Positions 6,914-13,741 of a stretch of 23,500 nt of DNA are shown one piece after another. This DNA comes from Flemingiibacterium sp045644145 (GTDB lineage: Bacteria > Bacillota > Clostridia > Oscillospirales > CAG-272): contig JAZRGK010000081.1 in NCBI GenBank assembly GCA_045644145.1, positions 1 to 23,500 of the forward strand, written 5' to 3'. Each line of letters begins with the position of its first letter. Within the stretch, counting starts at the first letter, position 1. The notes beneath the pieces were generated by a model. The model saw nothing but the letters and a program-made list of their open reading frames with translations, was not told the origin of the DNA and ran no database searches. Made by a program: the position numbers and the translations under genes.

Positions 6914-7021
6914 ATTTAATGGTATATTATATATTGTAATTTTATATTATAATCTGTCTTATTTACCGTCTTTCTTAAGACTTATTACTTTTTATAAATA
7001 TTCATAGAAAGGAAGCATCGT

Positions 7022-8500
7022 ATGCAGCCATTTAGCGATATTTGGAATCTCACACTTGATGAACTTGTAAAAAAATACGGTCAAACTGTGACGGACCTGT
7101 GGTTTACCTGCTTATCCTTATATTCGGTAGACGATTCAAAAGCCGTTATAATCTGCGATATGCCGTTTAAGTATATTATAATAAAAAATAAATACATAGA
7201 TTCTATTTCCGAGGCACTTGAGAAGGTTCTCGGATTCTGTGTTAATGTAATTCTTATTGATAAGAAAAATACTCCGGAAGAATATAATCTTTATGTTACC
7301 GATTCCGATGATGATATTCCTGAGCCTACTAACTTAGCTGACAGAGTTGTTCCGCCGGTAAGAATTCAGGCGGCAGCTATGGGCGAAGAATTTGACAGAG
7401 ATATCCCGGATGATATCCCTTACGAAACGAGGGAAAAGCTCATACGTCAGAAGATGGCAAACTGGATAGGCGGATACAATGAATATACATTTGATAATTT
7501 CATTGTCGGACAGTCGAATAAATTTGCACACGCTGCATGCGTTGCGGTAGCTAACGATCCATCCTGCTTAAATCCCGAATCATTCACTTATAATCCACTT
7601 TTTATATACGGGCCAAGCGGTCTTGGAAAGACGCATCTTCTTTATGCTATTGTAAACCACATAAAATCTACAAGACCTGACCTTAAGATTGTATATGTAA
7701 AAGGCGAAGAATTTACAAATCAGCTTATCGACAGTATCTCAAAGAAAAAAACTGAGCAGTTCAGAGAAAAATACCGTACTGCAGATGTTCTTCTTATAGA
7801 TGATATTCAGTTTATAGCCGGAAGAGATTCGACACAAGAGGAATTCTTCCACACATTCAATGCTCTTTACGAGGATCATAAGCAAATAATTCTTACCTCT
7901 GACCGTCCCGCAAAGGACATAAAAACCTTAGAAGATCGTCTTAAAACGAGATTTGAATGGGGCATACCTGCAGATATTCAGCCTCCTGATGCTGATCTCC
8001 GTGCGGCTATCATAAAAAAGAAAGCGGCTGCCATAAATATAACTCTTGATAATGACGTTATAAACTTCCTTGCTGAGAATTTAAAATCTAATATCCGTCA
8101 GGTTGAAGGAGCTATAAAAAAGCTTGGTGCTCTTTCTATGCTTACAGGAGCTTCAATAACCATAGATCTTGCAAGAAATACTCTTTCTGATCTTATTACC
8201 GACGGTAACTCATCGGAAGTAACGATTGACCGTATTCTTACTAAGGTTGCAAAAAAATACGGAATTACTACAGAAGATATAAAGGGAATTAAGAGAACCA
8301 AAGAAATAGCATACGCACGTCATATTTCAATATACCTTATAAGAAAGCTTACAGACCTTTCACTTCCTCAGATAGGCAAAAATATGAAGCGTGATCATTC
8401 CACTATTATTTCCTCTCTTAAAACGGTGGAAAAGGAGATTGGTTCAAATACTCAAACAGATGCCGATGTAAATGAACTTATAAGAGAAATAAAAGAATAA
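7022..8500 (+). CDS. dnaA: Chromosomal replication initiator DnaA
   Basis: DnaA is the AAA+ ATPase that binds DnaA boxes, opens the origin and loads the helicase. The 492 residues have domain I about 1-85, an acidic linker (about 86-150), the AAA+ domain with Walker A GPSGLGKT (197-204), Walker B LLIDDIQF (257-264) and the RLKTRFEWG segment (306-314), then domain IV with the DNA-binding helix-turn-helix (about 400-492). The DnaA signature reads LSLPQIGKNMKRDHSTI: RDHST (457-461) is intact but the Gly/Phe residues usually before it (as in FGGRDHTT) are replaced. The start is supported by AGAAAGGAAG upstream. It is preceded by its own promoter and followed by the origin. DnaA boxes nearby imply autoregulation. 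Confidence 0.98.
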   Translation: MQPFSDIWNLTLDELVKKYGQTVTDLWFTCLSLYSVDDSKAVIICDMPFKYIIIKNKYIDSISEALEKVLGFCVNVILIDKKNTPEEYNLYVTDSDDDIPEPTNLADRVVPPVRIQAAAMGEEFDRDIPDDIPYETREKLIRQKMANWIGGYNEYTFDNFIVGQSNKFAHAACVAVANDPSCLNPESFTYNPLFIYGPSGLGKTHLLYAIVNHIKSTRPDLKIVYVKGEEFTNQLIDSISKKKTEQFREKYRTADVLLIDDIQFIAGRDSTQEEFFHTFNALYEDHKQIILTSDRPAKDIKTLEDRLKTRFEWGIPADIQPPDADLRAAIIKKKAAAINITLDNDVINFLAENLKSNIRQVEGAIKKLGALSMLTGASITIDLARNTLSDLITDGNSSEVTIDRILTKVAKKYGITTEDIKGIKRTKEIAYARHISIYLIRKLTDLSLPQIGKNMKRDHSTIISSLKTVEKEIGSNTQTDADVNELIREIKE

Positions 8501-8529
8501 CAGATCTATTACTACTTTATTTAAACAAC

Positions 8530-8538
8530 TTATCAACA
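8530..8538 (+). promoter_or_regulatory. DnaA box-like TTATCAACA (with inverted partner at 8573)
   Basis: One mismatch to TTATCCACA. The same 9-mer occurs inverted at 8573-8581, so the two face each other near the left end of oriC. Confidence 0.6.
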
Positions 8539-8572
8539 TTCTTTTTACTTTTGAACAGGCTGTTGAAAAGTG

Positions 8573-8581
8573 TGTTGATAA
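8573..8581 (-). promoter_or_regulatory. DnaA box-like TTATCAACA (minus strand)
   Basis: TGTTGATAA on the plus strand, the inverted copy of the site at 8530. One mismatch to the consensus. Confidence 0.6.
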
Positions 8582-8729
8582 AATATTTAATTTTCTCTAA
8601 TAACCTTATTTTATTTATTTTTAACTCTGTTTGTTATGTTTGTTGAAAAAGGAATATTATAAGAGTTATTCATAATTTTCAACATACCGTTTTTGAACAG
8701 ATTATAAAAGTTTTTTATGAATCTTTATA

Positions 8730-8738
8730 TTATCCACA
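8730..8738 (+). promoter_or_regulatory. DnaA box TTATCCACA
   Basis: Perfect consensus. It lies 34 bp from the second perfect copy, with TTATTAACA (8742-8750) between them in the same orientation. Confidence 0.9.
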
Positions 8739-8763
8739 ACTTTATTAACATATAAACATGTTT

Positions 8764-8772
8764 TTATCCACA
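8764..8772 (+). promoter_or_regulatory. DnaA box TTATCCACA
   Basis: Perfect consensus, second of two strong boxes in the middle of oriC and in the same orientation as the first. Confidence 0.9.
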
Positions 8773-8919
8773 TTTGTAAACATGGAAAACTCAAGAAATT
8801 ATAATTCACTTTTTTGTCAACACAAGCAAACTTTTTTTCAACAGCAAAAAATAATGAGAAATCAAGGAAAAAGTAAGTAAATAAGCCAATATTGAGTCTT
8901 TCCACATTAACAACATCGC

Positions 8920-8937
8920 CTACTACTACGTCTACTA
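8920..8937 (-). promoter_or_regulatory. DnaA-trio array (origin unwinding element)
   Basis: The plus strand reads CTA CTA CTA CGT CTA CTA in one register, so the minus strand carries 5'-TAG repeats, the 3'-GAT-5' trios that DnaA filaments bind as single strand. It lies directly after the tandem boxes at 8898-8915 and the patch TCGC, and is followed by AATTAATTATC. The B. subtilis trio reads very similarly (TACTATTACTTCTACTA, from memory). Confidence 0.85.
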
Positions 8938-8988
8938 ATTAATTATCTATATTATTTTATTTATTTTATATTTTGAATTTTTAAATAA
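8938..8988. other. A+T-rich duplex unwinding region
   Basis: About 50 bp composed almost only of A and T next to the DnaA trios and ending at the dnaN ribosome binding site. Its position and composition fit the site where strands first open. Confidence 0.7.
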
Positions 8989-9002
8989 CGAGGTTAAATG
9001 TT

Positions 9003-10142
9003 ATGAAAATACGTTTTTCAAGACCTATACTTCAGGACGCTGTCAGCAGTGCAATGTACAGCGTATCAAATAAAAATACTATCGCAGCAGTTGAAGGTAT
9101 TCTCATCTCATGCGATGGTGATAAGGTTGTACTTACTTCTTACGACCTTGAAAAAGGTATGACAGTAAAAATAGACGCGGAAATAATAGAACCCGGATCA
9201 TGCATTATAAATGCACAGAGCCTTAACTCAATAATAAAGCTTATGCCTGCCGGAATGGTTGAACTTGAGGTAAATGAATATTACAGAGCCAAGCTTTCTT
9301 GCGGAAATACCGAGTTCGAGCTTAACGGTATGGACGAAAAAGAATTTCCTACCTTACCTGATATTGAAAATGACGGTGGATTCAATATAAAGCAAAGCGA
9401 TCTTAAGAGTATAATAAATCAGACCCTGTTTGCAGTTGCGCAAAATGATGCAAGAGCTACTTTCAACGGTGCTTATTTCTCTATTAACGGTAATCACATA
9501 ACCGCAGTTGGATGCGATGGGTTCAGACTTGCTTTGAGAGAAAAGTTGTGCGAGCTTGAAAATGACAGCGAGAATGATCTTTCCCTTTCCTTTATCATTC
9601 CGGGAAGAACGCTCAGCGAAATTGTAAAGCTTCTCTCTGACAATGATGAGTTTGTAAATATCAGCATAAACAGAAAGCAGGTTATTTTCCGCTTTGATAA
9701 ACGCGATATTGTATTCTTCTCCCGTCTTATTGAGGGTGAATATATTGATTATAAGCGTATAATTCCTCAGAACAGCTCAATTTTTATAGACATAGACAGA
9801 GAAATATTTGAGAGTGCGCTTAACCGTGCTTCTATTGTAACCGATGATTCCGCGGGAAAGAATAAATCGCTTGCCCGCTGCAATTTCCATGATAACAAGC
9901 TTGAAATTACATCTGTTTCCGTAAATGGAAAGGTAAGAGATGAAATTCCAACTTCCCAGAACGGTGAGAATATTGAAATAGGCTTCAATTGCCGATATCT
10001 TACAGAATCTCTCAAGGCTTCACAATGTGATAAGTTAAGACTTTCTCTTTCTTCACCTCTTATTAGTATGGTAATAGAGCCGCTCGAATCTGACGAAAAC
10101 GACAAGTTTACATTCCTCGTTCTTCCCTGCAAAATGAAATGA
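9003..10142 (+). CDS. dnaN: DNA polymerase III sliding clamp (beta subunit)
   Basis: DnaN forms the ring-shaped dimer that holds replicative polymerase on DNA. The 379 residues are full length and colinear with the family: the MKIRFSRPILQDAVSSAMYSVS start, three clamp subdomains of about 125 residues each, and the C-terminus ending FLVLPCKMK, close to the usual 'P[MV]R' end that lies by the hydrophobic partner-binding pocket. GAGG lies 9 nt before the ATG. It is the first gene after oriC, and its stop overlaps the recF start (ATGA), so the two are translationally coupled. Confidence 0.97.
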   Translation: MKIRFSRPILQDAVSSAMYSVSNKNTIAAVEGILISCDGDKVVLTSYDLEKGMTVKIDAEIIEPGSCIINAQSLNSIIKLMPAGMVELEVNEYYRAKLSCGNTEFELNGMDEKEFPTLPDIENDGGFNIKQSDLKSIINQTLFAVAQNDARATFNGAYFSINGNHITAVGCDGFRLALREKLCELENDSENDLSLSFIIPGRTLSEIVKLLSDNDEFVNISINRKQVIFRFDKRDIVFFSRLIEGEYIDYKRIIPQNSSIFIDIDREIFESALNRASIVTDDSAGKNKSLARCNFHDNKLEITSVSVNGKVRDEIPTSQNGENIEIGFNCRYLTESLKASQCDKLRLSLSSPLISMVIEPLESDENDKFTFLVLPCKMK

Positions 10143-11266
10143 TTGCCGAAAAAATAACTTTTCGCAATTTCAGAAATATAGAGAGCGCAGATATAGAGTT
10201 TTGCCCCGGAGTAAATGTTCTTATAGGAAACAATGCTCAGGGTAAGACAAATACGCTTGAGGGAATATATCTTTTAGCCGCCGGAAAAAGCTTCCGTACT
10301 CCAAAGGAACGTGATATGGTAAGATTCGGTGAGGATTATTTTGAAGCATCACTTACCATGACGGATAATAAAAGGACAAATGAGCTTTATTTTAAAGCTT
10401 ACAGCAAGGAATGTGCCAAACGCCGTGAATGCAGAAAAAACGGTGTCTTGATACCTAAAATATCTGAGCTTATAGGAATATTCCGTGCTGTACTGTTTTG
10501 TCCAGAGCAGCTTTCAATAGTAAAAGATGGGCCGGCAGAAAGACGTTCCTTTATGGATATAGCAATATGTCAACTAAGACCTGTTTATTTAAAATCTTTG
10601 CAAAAATTCAATCATATACTGACAGAACGCAATGCTCTTTTAAAACAGCTTTCCGAGGGACTTTCAGATCCGTCGCTTCTTGAGGTTTATTCCGAACAGC
10701 TTGCAAGAGAATCGGCTCTTATTTATAAGACAAGAAATGAATATGTAAAAAGGCTTGACGGATGCGTAAAAAAGTTTTTTATGGAGCTTTCGGAGTGTTC
10801 AGAGGATAATCCTAACGAAGTGCCTGAGTTAAGGTATAAAAATAGCCTTAAAATAAACGGTCAGTTAAGCGAAATGGAAGCTTATGAAAATTATTTAAAG
10901 CTTCTTACTGAGAATACATCCCGTGAAATAGGCGCAGGAATGACTCTATACGGTTCTCATAAGGATGATATAGAAATATTCCTTGACGGAAGGGAAGCAA
11001 GACAGTTTGCCTCTCAAGGTCAACAGCGCTCGCTTGCTCTTGCAATGAAGCTTGGTGAGGGTGAAATATCAATGGAATATTCCGGCGAATATCCGGTGTT
11101 CCTTTTTGATGACGTACTTTCTGAGCTTGATCCGAGAAGGCAGAAGTTTTTACTCTCAAAGCTTGGTTCAAGGCAGGTAATAATGACTACTTGTACCACC
11201 CCACCGGTGGATTCAGATGCAAAATTCATTGATGTTGAGAGCGGACTTTATTGGGACAGAAATTAG
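10139..11266 (+). CDS. recF: DNA replication and repair protein RecF
   Basis: RecF is an SMC-like ATPase that with RecO and RecR loads RecA at gapped DNA and stalled forks. Its 375 residues carry Walker A GNNAQGKT (30-37), the ABC signature region SQGQQRSLALAMKLGE (about 299-314) and Walker B PVFLFDDVLSELD (about 326-338). The start codon overlaps the dnaN stop by 4 bp. In many Firmicutes a small S4-domain gene (yaaA/rlbA) lies between dnaN and recF; it is absent here. remB follows after 15 bp. Confidence 0.96.
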   Translation: MIAEKITFRNFRNIESADIEFCPGVNVLIGNNAQGKTNTLEGIYLLAAGKSFRTPKERDMVRFGEDYFEASLTMTDNKRTNELYFKAYSKECAKRRECRKNGVLIPKISELIGIFRAVLFCPEQLSIVKDGPAERRSFMDIAICQLRPVYLKSLQKFNHILTERNALLKQLSEGLSDPSLLEVYSEQLARESALIYKTRNEYVKRLDGCVKKFFMELSECSEDNPNEVPELRYKNSLKINGQLSEMEAYENYLKLLTENTSREIGAGMTLYGSHKDDIEIFLDGREARQFASQGQQRSLALAMKLGEGEISMEYSGEYPVFLFDDVLSELDPRRQKFLLSKLGSRQVIMTTCTTPPVDSDAKFIDVESGLYWDRN

Positions 11267-11281
11267 AAAAGCAGGTTTTAT

Positions 11282-11554
11282 ATGTACACACATGCAGGAA
11301 ACAACCGAATAATAAGGACCCGTGATATAATAGGTATTTTCGATATGGACACGGCGACTATGGCAATTCCTACCCGAGATTATCTCCGTACCGAGGAGAA
11401 AAAGGGATGCATGGTCAATATAAAAGAGGAAATACCGAAATCCTTTATTGTTACCGTAGAGAAAAGCGGTAAAGAAACGGTGTATGTATCCCAGATATCC
11501 ACGTCTGCTCTTGTCGGACGTGTAAAATCCGGAATTAACGGCGCAGAATCTTAA
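11282..11554 (+). CDS. remB: Extracellular matrix regulator RemB (DUF370, YaaB-like)
   Basis: A 90-residue protein of the DUF370/RemA-RemB family. The start MYTHAGNNRIIRTRDIIGIFDMD matches B. subtilis YaaB (RemB), and the rest contains the family block 'PKSFIVT...VYVSQISTSALVGR'. RemB is needed for normal biofilm matrix gene expression in B. subtilis, and RemA binds DNA as a ring; a regulatory role here is inferred from those. The location between recF and gyrB is the same as in Bacillus. The ribosome binding site is weak (GCAGG), which fits coupling to recF 15 bp upstream. The C-terminal end differs from Bacillus and is slightly longer. Confidence 0.88.
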   Translation: MYTHAGNNRIIRTRDIIGIFDMDTATMAIPTRDYLRTEEKKGCMVNIKEEIPKSFIVTVEKSGKETVYVSQISTSALVGRVKSGINGAES

Positions 11555-11596
11555 AAAACATGGCTCTTTTGAGTCTTGAAAATAATGAGGTAAAAA

Positions 11597-13573
11597 ATGG
11601 CAGAACAAAATGTGAGTAACTACAACGAAAGCCAAATACAGGTACTTGAAGGACTTGAAGCAGTCCGTAAGCGTCCGGGTATGTATATAGGTTCAACCTC
11701 TATAAGAGGCTTACATCACCTTGTATACGAAATCGTGGACAACTCTATCGACGAGGCGCTTGCTGGATACTGTGAGAGCATTACCGTAACTCTCCATAAG
11801 GATAACAGCGTATCCGTAAGAGATAACGGACGCGGTGTTCCCAGCGGTATGCATGCTAAAAAGAAAATACCTACCCTTGAGGTTGTATTTACAGTGCTTC
11901 ATGCAGGCGGTAAATTCGGCGGCGAGGGATATAAAATAGCCGGAGGTCTGCATGGTGTTGGTGCATCTGTTGTAAATGCTCTCTCCGAATGGATGGAGGT
12001 TGACAACTGCCATGGTGGTGAACGCTACACAGAGCGTTTTGAACGCGGTAAGGTCGCAAGACCCTTCAAGCATGAGGGAAGCTCGAACGGTGAGCACGGT
12101 CTTTATGTGCGCTTCCAGCCGGACCCTACTATTTTTGAAGAAGTAGTGCTTGATTATAAGGTTATAGAGAACCGACTCCGTGAGCAGTCCTTCCTCAATG
12201 CAGGTGTTAAGATAATACTTTGTGACGAAAGATATGAGGAAATAGCGGATGATGCTGATCTTTCCGAAGAAGAACTTGAGATTCGCAAGCGTGTAGGTCC
12301 TGAAAGAGTTGAGCTTTGTTACGAGGGCGGTATAAAGAGCTTCGTTGAGCATCTCCAAAATAAGCGCCGTGTGGCTATGATTCATTCTGATGTTATCTAC
12401 ATGAAAGCCGAAAAGGACGATTCTGTTGCGGAAATTGCGCTTCAGTATAACGACAGCTATAACGAAGTTATAATGTCCTTTGCAAATAATATGCACACTA
12501 TAGAGGGCGGTACACACGAAACCGGATTTACCACGGCTCTTACCGGTGTACTGAACGATTATGCACATTCACATGGCATAATAAAATCCGATGAAAAGCT
12601 TACGGGCGAGGATACCCGTGAGGGACTTTGCGCTATTATCAGCGTAAAGCTGACCGATGCTCAGTTTGAAAGCCAGACAAAGGCTAAGCTCGGAAACTCT
12701 GAAATGCGCACTCTCGTTGCCGGACTTATGAAGGAGAAGCTCTCCGAATACTTGGAAGAGCATCCCAACACAGCTAAGATAATACTTGAAAAGGCACTTG
12801 CGGCATCCAGTGCAAGAGAAGCCGCTAAAAAGGCAAGAGAACTTACACGCCGCAAGAGCGTGCTTGAAGGATCAGGTCTTCCCGGAAAGCTTTCCGACTG
12901 CCAAGAAAAGCGCTCCGAACTTACAGAGCTTTATCTCGTAGAGGGTGACTCCGCAGGAGGTTCCGCAAAGAACGGACGAAACAGCCGTTTCCAGGCTATA
13001 CTTCCCCTGCGCGGTAAGGTTCTGAACGTAGAAAAGAGCCGCCTTGACAAGGCTTATTCAAATACCTCTCTTATTCCGATCATTCAGGCTCTCGGATGCG
13101 GTATCGGTGACGAATTTGATGCTTCAAAGCTCCGCTACGGAAAGATCATAATAATGGCCGATGCGGACGTTGACGGTTCACACATAAGAATACTGCTTCT
13201 TACTTTCTTCTTCCGTCATATGAAAAAACTTATTGAGGACGGACATATATTCTTAGCTCAGCCGCCGCTTTACAAGATAACCAAAGGCAAAAAGAATCAT
13301 TACGCCTACAGTGATGCAGAGCGTGATGCGATCATCGCAGAAATCGGTGAAGTGGGTACTAAGACAAGCCGATATAAAGGTCTTGGTGAGATGAATCCCG
13401 AGCAGCTTTGGGAAACAACCATGGATCCCGAACAGCGTACACTTCTTAAGGTGACTGTTGAGGATGCCATAGCCTGCGATGAAATGTTCACGGTTCTCAT
13501 GGGCGATCAGGTAGAACCTCGCCGTGAGTTTATCGAGGAAAATGCGGTTTATGCCACAAATCTCGATATCTGA
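11597..13573 (+). CDS. gyrB: DNA gyrase subunit B
   Basis: GyrB supplies the ATPase of DNA gyrase, which introduces negative supercoils ahead of replication forks. The 658 residues show the GHKL ATPase with catalytic Glu in YEIVDNSIDEA (44-54), RDNGRGVP (75-82) and GGLHGVGASVVNALS (116-130). The transducer follows, then the TOPRIM domain with EGDSAGGSA (449-457) and DADVDGSH (522-529), and a C-terminal tail with YKGLGEMNPEQLWETTMDP, typical of GyrB and ParE. TGAGG lies 6 nt before the ATG. It sits 42 bp after remB and is followed by gyrA, which with the gyrase-specific GyrA box supports gyrase rather than topoisomerase IV. Confidence 0.97.
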   Translation: MAEQNVSNYNESQIQVLEGLEAVRKRPGMYIGSTSIRGLHHLVYEIVDNSIDEALAGYCESITVTLHKDNSVSVRDNGRGVPSGMHAKKKIPTLEVVFTVLHAGGKFGGEGYKIAGGLHGVGASVVNALSEWMEVDNCHGGERYTERFERGKVARPFKHEGSSNGEHGLYVRFQPDPTIFEEVVLDYKVIENRLREQSFLNAGVKIILCDERYEEIADDADLSEEELEIRKRVGPERVELCYEGGIKSFVEHLQNKRRVAMIHSDVIYMKAEKDDSVAEIALQYNDSYNEVIMSFANNMHTIEGGTHETGFTTALTGVLNDYAHSHGIIKSDEKLTGEDTREGLCAIISVKLTDAQFESQTKAKLGNSEMRTLVAGLMKEKLSEYLEEHPNTAKIILEKALAASSAREAAKKARELTRRKSVLEGSGLPGKLSDCQEKRSELTELYLVEGDSAGGSAKNGRNSRFQAILPLRGKVLNVEKSRLDKAYSNTSLIPIIQALGCGIGDEFDASKLRYGKIIIMADADVDGSHIRILLLTFFFRHMKKLIEDGHIFLAQPPLYKITKGKKNHYAYSDAERDAIIAEIGEVGTKTSRYKGLGEMNPEQLWETTMDPEQRTLLKVTVEDAIACDEMFTVLMGDQVEPRREFIEENAVYATNLDI

Positions 13574-13612
13574 TATAACATAAAATAAGAAAATCTGCAA
13601 AATATGATGAGG

Positions 13613-13656
13613 TTTTCCACAGAATACAGAGTAAATGTGGAAAAAACTGTGGAAAA
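13613..13656. promoter_or_regulatory. Cluster of three DnaA-box-like 9-mers between gyrB and gyrA
   Basis: Three identical copies of TTTTCCACA: plus strand at 13613-13621, minus strand at 13636-13644 and 13648-13656. Each differs from TTATCCACA at one position. The two minus copies are 12 bp apart start to start and the first faces them as an inverted partner. They lie in a 168-bp non-coding gap, the only DnaA-like cluster I found outside oriC. Direct DnaA control of gyrA is a hypothesis. Confidence 0.5.
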
Positions 13657-13741
13657 GTCAGCTTTTTTTACTCTTAATAGGTGTTAAAAGCTGTATTCCA
13701 TCTGAAAAAAGAGGATCAAGCAGAAAGGAACGGTCGTAATA

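Larger units (their letters stand above)
8519..8985. other. oriC: Origin of replication oriC (dnaA-dnaN gap)
   Basis: The 502-bp gap between dnaA and dnaN holds no gene. It is very A+T-rich and packed with DnaA-box-like 9-mers. Perfect TTATCCACA at 8730 and 8764; TTATCAACA at 8530 (plus) and 8573 (minus); TTATTAACA at 8742; TTGTCAACA at 8814; TTTTCAACA at 8676 and 8835 (plus), 8561 and 8641 (minus); and the degenerate tandem pair CTTTCCACA 8898 / TTAACAACA 8907. The last pair leads into a short G+C patch, a DnaA-trio array and an A+T-rich stretch, the arrangement known for the B. subtilis basal unwinding system. Gene polarity on both sides flips around this region, as expected at a bidirectional origin. 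Confidence 0.93.

Noticed and set aside
11711..12568. Long open frame (285 codons) on the minus strand within gyrB
   Set aside because: It is antisense to a fully conserved gyrB with no family match, no plausible start site; a shadow of codon bias.
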